Under the pieces are notes generated by a model. The model did no database searches. It was not told the origin of the DNA and worked only from the letters and a program-made list of their open reading frames with translations. Shown here one piece after another: positions 1 to 6,190 of a stretch of 13,423 bases of DNA. The DNA is from UBA920 sp964424635 (lineage in GTDB: Bacteria; Patescibacteriota; Doudnabacteria; UBA920), in the NCBI GenBank assembly GCA_964424635.1, contig CAYRJC010000025.1, positions 1 to 13,423 of the forward strand, in the 5' to 3' direction. Position numbers and translations under genes: made by a program. How positions within the stretch are numbered: the stretch's first letter is position 1; each line of letters opens with the position of its first letter.

Positions 1-716
1 GTTTCTCCTCCTCCAAAATTATTCAAACGAGCAGAGCCGAGATAGGTTTCTGGGGTTTCAGACTGATTGGTTTGTTCGGTTTTTGGAATTTGTATTTCAC
101 CTTCTAAGCCTAGAAGTGTCCGGATTGCTTTTTCAGTTTCTTCATATTGGCCTTCTCCAAAATGGGTATAAACAATATCTCCATTTTTATCAATTAAGTA
201 GTGAGCGGGCCAAAATTGATTATTGTAAGCACTCCATGTTTTGTAGTTATTATCTTGAGCAACGGGGTAATCTATTTTATACCGTTTTAATGCACTTTCT
301 ACATTACTGGTAACTTTTTCAAAAGCAAATTCTGGAGTGTGCACACCTACTACGACTAATCCTTGATCTTTGTATTTTTCATACCATTTAGTTACGTAGG
401 GAAGTGTGCGAATACAGTTTATGCAAGAGTATGTCCAGAAGTCTATCAACACAACTTTACCTTGCAGTTCTGATAGTGTTAGTGGTTCGGTATTGAGCCA
501 TTTTGTTATTCCAGTAAATTCTGGCGCTGCGCCAGAATTTACAAACCTTAGAGGGCTATTAGATTTACTCGGTTTATTACTGCTTTCAGGACTATTTTTA
601 TTAGACTTTAATAAATTAATATTAAATAGTGGTTCATTTTTACGAGTTTGTACAAAAATACCCGCACCAACTACGAGAGTTATTACTATTAGAATATATG
701 GCAGATATTTTTTCAT
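1..716 (-). CDS. DipZ/TlpA-like membrane-anchored thiol-disulfide redoxin (C-terminus off the window)
   Basis: Partial gene: 238 codons are visible from an ATG at 716-714, and the frame is still open at the left edge. An N-terminal hydrophobic segment (about residues 5-22) should anchor it to the membrane. A polar Asn/Ser-rich linker follows (about 35-60), then a redoxin domain (about 65-205). The active site reads FWTYSCINC, with Cys98 and Cys101, and a probable cis-Pro lies in FWPAHYL (Pro170). The order DFWTYSCINCIRTLPY, GVHTPEF, FWPAHYLID and then TPETYLG near residue 221 is typical of the extracytoplasmic part of DipZ-type proteins, whose TPETYLG marks the start of a C-terminal carbohydrate-binding-like domain. 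The role is inferred: extracytoplasmic thiol-disulfide exchange, probably reduced by a CcdA-like partner outside the window. It lies 28 bp after the neighbouring thioredoxin gene and probably shares its transcript. No clear Shine-Dalgarno sequence is seen. Confidence 0.87.
   Translation of the reverse strand, partial: MKKYLPYILIVITLVVGAGIFVQTRKNEPLFNINLLKSNKNSPESSNKPSKSNSPLRFVNSGAAPEFTGITKWLNTEPLTLSELQGKVVLIDFWTYSCINCIRTLPYVTKWYEKYKDQGLVVVGVHTPEFAFEKVTSNVESALKRYKIDYPVAQDNNYKTWSAYNNQFWPAHYLIDKNGDIVYTHFGEGQYEETEKAIRTLLGLEGEIQIPKTEQTNQSETPETYLGSARLNNFGGGE
514..542. repeat. 29-bp perfect inverted repeat inside the redoxin gene
   Basis: Two 14-base arms (514-527 and 529-542) are exact reverse complements around a single T at 528. 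In RNA this would fold as an 11-bp stem with a seven-base loop, GC-rich near the loop. It lies in frame within the DipZ-like gene and encodes roughly VNSGAAPEFT, at the junction between the polar linker and the redoxin domain. Confidence 0.9.
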
Positions 717-744
717 ACTTTTAAAATTTAGTATTTTGGAAAAA

Positions 745-1272
745 TTATTTGATGTTTTTATTTAACATATCAACATCACCAGAAACCCATGAAGTAATTT
801 TATTTCCATTATCATCGATTTGAACAAAAGTGTGTTGGTAGGTTACTCCGTATTTCTTTTTCAATTCTTTTTCAGTGTCATAGTTGGTTTTTAAAACTGT
901 AACATCCTTAGGGATTAAATTAGAATTTGCTTTAAAAGCAGTATCTGCAGCTTTACAGTATGGGCACCACTCAGCATGAAAAAATAGCACAACTTTTCTT
1001 TTTGAATTTTGTTCACTTTTTACTGTCTCTACCGAGTATTCTTTATAATTGTCAGAATATGATTTGACGTTAGTATTATCTTCCATCATTTTTTTGTCAG
1101 ACATTTTGTCTGCCTCTAAATCTTTGTCCTCTTTTTGCATCATTTGATCAGATTTATTAGAAATTTTGTCTGACTCAATCTTATTTTTATCAGATTCTTT
1201 ATAGGCGAATAAGCCGCCAATAATAATTATGCCAATTATAGCGACTGTCAAAATTATACGATTACGATTCAT
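745..1272 (-). CDS. membrane-anchored thioredoxin-like protein, WCPYC active site
   Basis: 175 residues. Residues 5-23 form a hydrophobic signal-anchor. Residues 27-70 are a Lys/Asp/Glu/Met-rich spacer in which SDK recurs, probably extended. Residues 78-175 are a thioredoxin fold with VVLFFHAEWCPYC (Cys103, Cys106). The usual cis-proline position, normally a Thr-Pro-Thr-type turn, reads YQHTFV, so His147 seems to stand in for Pro; some small thioredoxin-like proteins share this. Likely an extracytoplasmic thiol oxidoreductase; the direction of electron flow cannot be read from sequence. It is the first gene after the minus-strand promoter at 1330-1303, and the DipZ-like gene follows after 28 bp. 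The pair suggests an exported redox module in which one protein may re-reduce or re-oxidise the other. No strong Shine-Dalgarno sequence precedes the ATG. Confidence 0.85.
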   Translation of the reverse strand: MNRNRIILTVAIIGIIIIGGLFAYKESDKNKIESDKISNKSDQMMQKEDKDLEADKMSDKKMMEDNTNVKSYSDNYKEYSVETVKSEQNSKRKVVLFFHAEWCPYCKAADTAFKANSNLIPKDVTVLKTNYDTEKELKKKYGVTYQHTFVQIDDNGNKITSWVSGDVDMLNKNIK

Positions 1273-1302
1273 CTTTTTTATTTTTTAATTATCTGTATAT
1301 TA

Positions 1303-1330
1303 ATCATACTCGTCTGATTTTATATGTCAA
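1303..1330 (-). promoter_or_regulatory. sigma-70-type promoter for the thioredoxin pair
   Basis: On the minus strand TTGACA (1330-1325) is followed after 16 bases by TATGAT (1308-1303), a perfect -35 and a 5/6 -10. The predicted start near 1296 leaves a leader of about 24 bases before the ATG at 1272. Confidence 0.75.
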
Positions 1331-1342
1331 GTAAACTTTACA

Positions 1343-1371
1343 TTTACAATTAAAATAATTTATTCTATCTT
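1343..1371 (+). promoter_or_regulatory. possible weak promoter for the 193-residue unknown gene
   Basis: TTTACA (1343-1348) and TATCTT (1366-1371) are 17 bases apart (5/6 and 4/6 matches). It is divergent from the minus-strand promoter, and their -35 boxes lie within about 20 bp of each other. The region is very AT-rich, so chance matches are likely. Confidence 0.4.
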
Positions 1372-1408
1372 ATTTAGTATATAGAACAGAGAAATTTTAG
1401 GAGGAATT

Positions 1409-1990
1409 ATGCACAAACATAAAAACAACCAGAGATTCTTGATAACCTTTATCGGTGTTCATATTGAAAAAACATCACAAGGTAAAGATATTAGAAAGTA
1501 TAAAACTGTTACTACAGATCACTTTACTTTTAATTTAGATTTAGCTAAGCAGTGGGCTGATCAAAATATTTTTAAATATTTACCTAAAGATATTGAATGG
1601 ATAGTAACTTTGCATCATACAGTTTTGGATGATTTTGAGCTAAAAAGAAAAGGTATTCGTTTTCCCAAAAATAAGCTCAGAAAGTTTTTGGACGAAAACT
1701 ATCAAAAATATTTACTACTAATGAATACTTGTTTCAAAGGCGGGTTTGATTCTGAAGAGTCCAAATGGAAAAAACAAAGCAAATTTTATATGGACTTATT
1801 TGTTAAAGAATACAATATTAAACCTAGATGTGCGGCAGAGTATCATGTAGTTTTTTGGAATAAAATTCAAAACCATATCATTCAATTTATGAAGCTCCAA
1901 GAAAAAAATACTACCCAATCTATGCAGTCCAATAGGGGAGATGAAGTTGAAATAGGATCTATGGCAGAGGTTTTTAAAAAGGGAAATTAA
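1409..1990 (+). CDS. conserved-looking hypothetical protein (193 aa)
   Basis: I do not recognise this family. The protein is soluble-looking, basic and rich in Lys, Phe, Tyr and Trp, with no signal peptide or membrane segment. The N-terminus looks like a beta strand (RFLITFIGVHIEK), and the middle is probably helical (KNKLRKFLDENYQKYLLLMN). The last 25 residues are polar and probably disordered. Single Cys residues occur at NTCF and PRCA, too few for a zinc site. The start is secure: AGGAGG at 1399-1404 lies four bases before ATG. The stop is only five bases upstream of the CIRCE operator of the chaperone operon, whose hairpin and T-run may terminate this gene. Nothing in the sequence ties it functionally to the chaperones or to the divergent redox genes. 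Confidence 0.75.
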   Translation: MHKHKNNQRFLITFIGVHIEKTSQGKDIRKYKTVTTDHFTFNLDLAKQWADQNIFKYLPKDIEWIVTLHHTVLDDFELKRKGIRFPKNKLRKFLDENYQKYLLLMNTCFKGGFDSEESKWKKQSKFYMDLFVKEYNIKPRCAAEYHVVFWNKIQNHIIQFMKLQEKNTTQSMQSNRGDEVEIGSMAEVFKKGN

Positions 1991-1994
1991 TATT

Positions 1995-2029
1995 ATTAGC
2001 ACTCCTCTTGACAGAGTGCTAATTTTTTT
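1995..2029 (+). terminator. CIRCE hairpin doubling as a terminator of the upstream gene
   Basis: A 10-bp perfect stem (1995-2004 with 2014-2023) is followed by a T-run ending at 2029. It starts five bases after the stop of the 193-residue gene. The geometry fits a rho-independent terminator, although the nine-base loop is longer than usual. Confidence 0.5.
1996..2022 (+). promoter_or_regulatory. CIRCE operator (HrcA binding site)
   Basis: TTAGCACTC, nine bases, then GAGTGCTAA: an exact match to the CIRCE consensus with the standard nine-base spacing. It is 54 bp upstream of hrcA, the classical position. HrcA binds CIRCE as a dimer and represses; heat or misfolded protein titrates the chaperone that keeps HrcA active. 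Confidence 0.97.
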
Positions 2030-2036
2030 ATACTCT
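2008..2036 (+). promoter_or_regulatory. hrcA operon promoter with its -35 in the CIRCE loop
   Basis: TTGACA (2008-2013) fills the last six bases of the CIRCE spacer. Two -10 candidates overlap: TATACT at 2029-2034 (15-base spacing, better sequence) and TACTCT at 2031-2036 (17-base spacing). HrcA bound at CIRCE would cover the -35 box directly. The predicted start is near 2041-2043. Confidence 0.7.
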
Positions 2037-2076
2037 AAGTTTATAGTTCATAGTTTTTATTAGTACTGATAAATTC

Positions 2077-2865
2077 ATGAAAAAAGATAAATATATGCAA
2101 TCAGAGACTGCTCCTATAATTACTTCTAGACAAGCCAAAGTTTTGGCCTGTATTGTAAAAATTCATTCCGAAACTGGTAAACCAATTGCATCAAAGGAAT
2201 TAATTGATAAAGGTTTTTTTGATGTCAGTGGTGCGACTCTAAGGAATGAAATGCAGGCTTTGGAGGAAGCTGGGTTAATAACTCATCCTCATACTTCTAG
2301 TGGGCGTGTACCTACTGATGAAGGGTTTAGATATTTTGTTAACCAGTTAATGGGTCATGTCGAAATGTCTATGAAAGAGCAGCAGTCCCTAAAAAAGGAG
2401 ATTATAAAGCTGCAAGCAGTGAATGCAGAAATTGGTCGGCGCTTAGCAAAAATGTTAGCTATGCATTCTTCTCAAGCATCATTTGCAATTTTGCCCGAAG
2501 GGGTTTCTTCTGTAGGAATGTCTAATATTTTAAATAATGATCAATTGCTTCCAGAAGATACAAAAGAAATCGCTCGCTTCTTCGATGATTTGGATGAATA
2601 CGCCGAACAAATTATAACTGACTATGGTGATAAAGAAGCTCAGGCGTTCATTGGTAAAGAATTAACTTTATCTAAAGGTAGTGATTACTCGATGATTGTT
2701 TCGGGTGTAAAATTACCATCTGGTAAAAAAGGTGTGATTGGCTTAATTGGTCCAAAATCCATGAAGTATCCTAAAAATATTTCTTTAATGGAGTACATCA
2801 CAAAATTTTTAAGTGGTGGAGGAATAGGTGGGGCAGCAATACTATTAATAACTATTATAAGATAA
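2077..2865 (+). CDS. hrcA: heat-inducible transcription repressor HrcA, short form
   Basis: Represses the chaperone operon by binding CIRCE. Residues 15-90 are the winged helix-turn-helix, including ATLRNEMQALEEAGLI (53-68) and SSGRVPTDEGFRYF (74-87), diagnostic of HrcA. A helical, coiled-coil-like stretch follows (98-130). The C-terminal GAF-like core survives at about 195-247 with GVIGLIGPKSMKYP (219-232). At 262 residues it is well short of the roughly 340 of typical HrcA; the missing part falls in the middle, around the inserted dimerisation region. A Gly/hydrophobic tail (248-262, GGGIGGAAILLITIIR-like) is odd. No Shine-Dalgarno sequence is visible. The ATG at 2077 is taken because it gives the fuller N-terminus, with a second ATG at 2095 possible. 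grpE begins four bases after the stop. An exact CIRCE upstream supports autoregulation. Confidence 0.95.
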   Translation: MKKDKYMQSETAPIITSRQAKVLACIVKIHSETGKPIASKELIDKGFFDVSGATLRNEMQALEEAGLITHPHTSSGRVPTDEGFRYFVNQLMGHVEMSMKEQQSLKKEIIKLQAVNAEIGRRLAKMLAMHSSQASFAILPEGVSSVGMSNILNNDQLLPEDTKEIARFFDDLDEYAEQIITDYGDKEAQAFIGKELTLSKGSDYSMIVSGVKLPSGKKGVIGLIGPKSMKYPKNISLMEYITKFLSGGGIGGAAILLITIIR

Positions 2866-2869
2866 AACT

Positions 2870-3466
2870 ATGTCCAACTTATTTAATGATAACGACCAAG
2901 ACTTAGAACAAAGTCATGAACAAGACAATAATCAAAACTCTCACCAGCAAGATTCTCAAGTTAATGATTTAGATAATGATGAATTGTCCGAAATCTCTAA
3001 TTCTGAATCTAACTTAGTCCGTCAGATAGAAGAAGTAAAAGAAGAAGCCGCGACCAACCTAGCTGGTTGGCAACGCTCTCAGGCAGACTTTGAAAATTAT
3101 AAACGCCGGGAAGAAGCTAAGCAGAAAGATATTTTGGAGTTTGCCAAAGAAGTGACGATTGTAAAACTTTTACCAACTTTGGATAGTTTGGAGCAAGGAT
3201 TGATACATGCTCCGCCTGGTATCGATGAAGCTTGGCTCAAGGGAATAAATGCTACTTTGGTTCAATTAGATAAAGTCTTGATAGAAATGGGAGTAAAAAA
3301 GATTGAAGCAGTTAATAAGCAGTTTGATCCAAATTTTCATGAAGCTGTAAGAGAAGTTCCGGGTGATATTGATGGAAAAGTAGTAGAAGAATTACAGACT
3401 GGTTATGAGATTAACGGAAAGGTTATCAGGCCAAGTCAGGTGGTAATCAGCAAGAAAGAGGGGTAG
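2870..3466 (+). CDS. grpE: GrpE, nucleotide exchange factor of DnaK
   Basis: Releases ADP from DnaK so that a new chaperone cycle can begin. Residues 1-48 are acidic, Asn/Gln/Ser-rich and probably disordered. Residues 49-95 form the long dimerising helix, with the family motif WQRSQADFENYKRR (67-80). A four-helix region follows (95-142, VKLLPTLDSLEQGL), then the beta-domain that contacts DnaK (143-196) with FDPNFHEAV (152-160) and GYEINGKVIRPSQVVIS (178-194). The 198-residue length is normal. It begins only four bases after hrcA with no Shine-Dalgarno sequence, so it is probably translated by coupling to hrcA. Its stop (TAG) overlaps the leader of the next gene. Confidence 0.97.
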   Translation: MSNLFNDNDQDLEQSHEQDNNQNSHQQDSQVNDLDNDELSEISNSESNLVRQIEEVKEEAATNLAGWQRSQADFENYKRREEAKQKDILEFAKEVTIVKLLPTLDSLEQGLIHAPPGIDEAWLKGINATLVQLDKVLIEMGVKKIEAVNKQFDPNFHEAVREVPGDIDGKVVEELQTGYEINGKVIRPSQVVISKKEG

Positions 3467-3468
3467 GT

Positions 3469-3891
3469 ATGAATGAAATCAAAACACCTGATAATTCAAT
3501 TTTGGAAAATCTTAATAATTCTGAAAAATCACCATCAATCATAGACGATCAAGATGTTCAGGAACTTATTAAGTCGCGAAATATTCAACCAGAAGATTAT
3601 TCAATAATCGAAAGTTTATCTAGATTTACCAAAACAGAATTGATTAGTAACTTCCACAACCTTTTTCTTAACCTTAAAGATAGAAGCGTTGAAGAGTTAG
3701 AATTAGCAATTCGTAATTATGAAAAAAAATTAGATAATGATATTAACAACGATGATTTGCGCAGGGTAAAGGAAATGTCAGAATGGTATTTAGAAGTTTG
3801 TCGTAAGTATGATTATTTTACAGCACATCATCTTAATAGAGTTTTAGAAAGATTAAACACACATTCAGAATTTTCTACTAAAAGTGAATAA
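3469..3891 (+). CDS. unknown 140-residue protein embedded in the chaperone operon
   Basis: No family is recognised. The protein is acidic and mostly helical, with no signal peptide or membrane segment. Residues 1-50 are polar and probably flexible. From about 55 onward, helix-forming stretches include LISNFHNLFLNLKDRSVEEL and LRRVKEMSEWYLEVCRKYDY, followed by HHLNRVLERLN; the charged heptad-like pattern could allow coiled-coil pairing. The start is well supported: a GAGGGG site inside the last grpE codons lies about five bases before the ATG, and only two bases separate it from the grpE stop. It sits between grpE and dnaK in the same orientation, 27 bp before dnaK, so co-expression and heat induction are expected. 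A role as a co-chaperone or adaptor would be pure inference from position. Confidence 0.82.
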   Translation: MNEIKTPDNSILENLNNSEKSPSIIDDQDVQELIKSRNIQPEDYSIIESLSRFTKTELISNFHNLFLNLKDRSVEELELAIRNYEKKLDNDINNDDLRRVKEMSEWYLEVCRKYDYFTAHHLNRVLERLNTHSEFSTKSE

Positions 3892-3900
3892 GTAGAAAAT
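3870..3900 (+). other. hairpin over the stop codon before dnaK
   Basis: A 10-bp perfect stem (3870-3879 with 3891-3900) encloses an 11-base loop containing most of the TAA stop of the 140-residue gene. The dnaK Shine-Dalgarno sequence (AAAGGA, 3905-3910) follows at once. No T-run follows, so it is not a terminator. It may mark an RNA processing or stability boundary that favours dnaK expression. Confidence 0.6.
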
Positions 3901-3918
3901 ATATAAAGGAAATTATTT

Positions 3919-5820
3919 ATGTCAAAAATTATAGGAATCGATTTGGGAACAAGTAACTCTGCTGCAAGTGCGATTGAAGCTGGTAAGCCGGTTATTATTC
4001 CGGCTGCCGAAGGTGCTTCTATTGGTGGTAAAGCATTCCCGTCTTATGTTGCATTTACAAAAGATGGTCAATTGTTGGTTGGCGAACCAGCTCGTCGTCA
4101 AGCTGTTACTAATCCAGAAGGAACTGTCTTTGAAGCGAAGCGTAAAATGGGAACATCTTTCCGTTATAAAATTAACGATAAGGAATATTCCCCAGAACAA
4201 ATTAGCGCATTTATTTTGCAAAAAATTAAGCGCGATGCGGAAAGCTACTTAGGCGATAAAGTAGAAAAAGCGGTTATCACTGTACCGGCGTATTTTGACG
4301 ATGCGCAGAGACAGGCTACTAAGCAAGCTGGAGAAATTGCAGGACTCGAAGTTGTCAGGGTTATTAACGAGCCAACTGCTGCGGCTTTTGCTTATGGAAT
4401 TGATAAGAGCGGTAATCAAGATCAAAAGATTTTGGTATTTGACCTTGGTGGTGGTACTTTGGATGTAACCATAATGGAATTCTCTGAAGTTGAAGAAGAT
4501 GGCAAGACTCAAGCAACATTTGAAGTTAAGTCTACTTCTGGTGATACTGCTTTGGGTGGTAAAGATATGGATCAAGCCTTAATAGATTTTATTACCAATG
4601 AATTCAAGGGGCAGACTGGTATTGATATTACTACTGATAAAATGGCTATGAACCGTGTTCGCGAAGCTGCTGAAAAAGCAAAGATCGAACTTTCAACTAC
4701 TCTTGAGACAGATATTATTTTGCCATTCATTGCCCAGAACGAATCTGGTTCTCAAAACTTAGAGCTAAAATTAACTCGCGCTAAATTAGAAGACTTGGTT
4801 AAGCCAATCGTCGCTAGGATGCGTGTGCCAGTTGAACAAGCAATTAAAGACGCAGGTCTTACTCCACAGCAAATTGAAAAAATCATTTTAATTGGTGGAC
4901 CAACCCGTATGCCAATCGTTGCTAAATTTGTTGAAGATTATGTTGGTAAGCAAGTTGAGCGTGGAGTTGATCCAATGGAAGCTGTTGCTAAAGGTGCTGC
5001 GGTGCAAGCTGGTGTATTAGGCGGAGAAGTTCAAGGTAAAGAAATCCTATTACTCGATGTTACTCCGTTAACTCTTGGTTTGGAAACCCTTGGTGGTGTT
5101 AGAACTCCGTTAATTGATCGTAATACTACAATCCCAACTTCTAAATCCCAAGTATTTTCTACTGCTGCAGATAACCAAACTTCAGTACAGATTCATGTCT
5201 TGCAGGGTGAGCGTGAATTCGCTAATGATAATAAATCTCTTGGAACCTTCGTGCTCGATGGTTTACCTCCAGCTCCACGCGGTGTCCCTCAGGTAGAAGT
5301 AACCTTTGATATTGATGCTAGTGGTATTCTAAAAGTTACAGCAAAAGATAAAGCTAGTGGTAAAGATGCTCATATTACAATTCAGGGTTCTTCATCACTT
5401 TCTAAAGAAGATGTTGAGCGAATGAAGCAGGAAGCCGAAGCTCACGCTAGTGAAGACCGTAAGCGTCGCGAAACAGTAGATGTTCGTAATGAAGCAGATA
5501 CCTTAATTGCTGTGTCTGAAAAAACTTTGGTGGACGCTGGAGATAAGGTAAATGCAGAAGATAAAACCGCTGTAGAAACAGCAGTTAAAGAATTGAAAGA
5601 TATTAAAGATAATGACGATATTGAATTGATTCGTACTAAAATTCAAGCTTTGTCCGCTGCAATTCAAAAAGTTGGAGCTGCTATGTATGAGCAAGGTACC
5701 CCTCCTCAACCGGGAGACGTAGGAACAGTGGATCCAACAGAAAAAGAAATCCCAGCAGATGGAGAGCCTGTAGATGCTGAGTTTAAAGAAGTTCCAAAAG
5801 ATGGAGAAAGCAAGGACTAA
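3919..5820 (+). CDS. dnaK: DnaK, Hsp70 chaperone
   Basis: ATP-driven cytoplasmic chaperone for unfolded proteins, working with DnaJ and GrpE. The 633 residues comprise the ATPase domain (1-375), interdomain linker LLLDVTPL (377-384), substrate-binding beta-domain (about 385-490) and helical lid (490-600), ending in an acidic tail (KEVPKDGESKD) resembling the EEVD-like ends of other DnaKs. Diagnostic motifs are GIDLGTSNSA (6-15), VITVPAYFDDAQRQAT, VINEPTAAAFAYGID and DLGGGTLDVT (175-184, with the Thr equivalent to the autophosphorylation site). The stretch RKMGTSFRYKINDKEYSP is short: the insertion of about 23 residues present in proteobacterial DnaK is absent, as in Gram-positive-type DnaKs. 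AAAGGA lies eight bases before the ATG. Base composition is less AT-rich and codon choice looks more optimised than in neighbours, consistent with high expression. Confidence 0.99.
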   Translation: MSKIIGIDLGTSNSAASAIEAGKPVIIPAAEGASIGGKAFPSYVAFTKDGQLLVGEPARRQAVTNPEGTVFEAKRKMGTSFRYKINDKEYSPEQISAFILQKIKRDAESYLGDKVEKAVITVPAYFDDAQRQATKQAGEIAGLEVVRVINEPTAAAFAYGIDKSGNQDQKILVFDLGGGTLDVTIMEFSEVEEDGKTQATFEVKSTSGDTALGGKDMDQALIDFITNEFKGQTGIDITTDKMAMNRVREAAEKAKIELSTTLETDIILPFIAQNESGSQNLELKLTRAKLEDLVKPIVARMRVPVEQAIKDAGLTPQQIEKIILIGGPTRMPIVAKFVEDYVGKQVERGVDPMEAVAKGAAVQAGVLGGEVQGKEILLLDVTPLTLGLETLGGVRTPLIDRNTTIPTSKSQVFSTAADNQTSVQIHVLQGEREFANDNKSLGTFVLDGLPPAPRGVPQVEVTFDIDASGILKVTAKDKASGKDAHITIQGSSSLSKEDVERMKQEAEAHASEDRKRRETVDVRNEADTLIAVSEKTLVDAGDKVNAEDKTAVETAVKELKDIKDNDDIELIRTKIQALSAAIQKVGAAMYEQGTPPQPGDVGTVDPTEKEIPADGEPVDAEFKEVPKDGESKD

Positions 5821-5857
5821 TCAAGTACCGAACAAAGCTAGTCTATAAAAGAAGGAA

Positions 5858-5886
5858 GCGACATATCTAGGGTTTAGATATGTCGC
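5858..5886 (-). terminator. 12-bp hairpin, better suited to minus-strand termination
   Basis: Perfect 12-bp stem (5858-5869 with 5875-5886) and a five-base loop. Read on the minus strand it is followed by TTCCTTCTTTT, a fair T-rich tail, just after the TAA of the 69-codon minus ORF. Read on the plus strand only CTTAATTG follows, so it would be a weak terminator for dnaK, though it could still protect the 3' end of its mRNA. Confidence 0.6.
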
Positions 5887-5887
5887 C

Positions 5888-6097
5888 TTAATTGAGCGGA
5901 TAGGCTGCGGGTACAATTTCATTAAAATGGGCAGGGGTATAGCGGGGAACATTAGCAGAAGCAATGTCAAACTTTCTTAATGAAAACGGGCTTTTTATGT
6001 AGCCACACAGTTTAAATATAAAAAGATAAATAATTTTCGGGATTAAAAAGCAATCCTGGAAATAATGTGAATCGGTGGTTAATTTATCTTTTTCCAA
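5888..6097 (-). CDS. possible small protein (69 aa) in the dnaK-DUF3467 gap
   Basis: Tentative. It starts at TTG (6097-6095) with AGGAGG at 6110-6105, seven bases upstream, which is better spacing than many neighbours have. One hydrophobic stretch around residues 16-33 (CFLIPKIIYLFIFKLCGY) might be a membrane segment; the rest is unremarkable, and no family is recognised. A terminator-like hairpin begins two bases after its stop. The same frame stays readable upstream, with a single in-frame TAA at 6142-6140, into the 16-codon ORF at 6190, so the two could be pieces of one decayed reading frame. It could also be chance. A toxin-like role cannot be argued from the sequence. Confidence 0.35.
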   Translation of the reverse strand: MEKDKLTTDSHYFQDCFLIPKIIYLFIFKLCGYIKSPFSLRKFDIASANVPRYTPAHFNEIVPAAYPLN

Positions 6098-6139
6098 TAA
6101 ATTTCCTCCTATAATAAAAGTTTTGTTACCATCATAGCC

Positions 6140-6190
6140 TTAGAAGACTACACCTGCGGGGTAAGAATTACTACAATTATTTTCTTTCAT
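6140..6190 (-). CDS. possible 16-residue peptide with a very strong ribosome site
   Basis: The sequence is MKENNCSNSYPAGVVF. It is preceded by GGAGGTGATC (6204-6195), ten bases complementary to the conserved 3' end of 16S rRNA, with nine bases from GGAGG to ATG. Its ATG overlaps the TGA of the ORF before it (ATGA), a typical coupling arrangement. No family is recognised. It could be a leader peptide or a free small peptide; without homologues coding status is uncertain. Confidence 0.35.
   Translation of the reverse strand: MKENNCSNSYPAGVVF

Noticed and set aside
220..240. GCACTCC near 230 as a second CIRCE half-site
   Set aside because: No inverted partner lies at nine-base spacing and it falls in the middle of the redoxin coding sequence.
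83..765. Two open plus-strand frames at 83-313 and 406-765
   Set aside because: They lie antisense to the DipZ-like redoxin, whose minus-strand translation carries clear family motifs across the whole stretch. No ribosome site precedes them.
3922..4575. Long minus-strand and alternate plus-strand frames within dnaK
   Set aside because: Shadows of a highly constrained DnaK reading frame; their translations show no family features.
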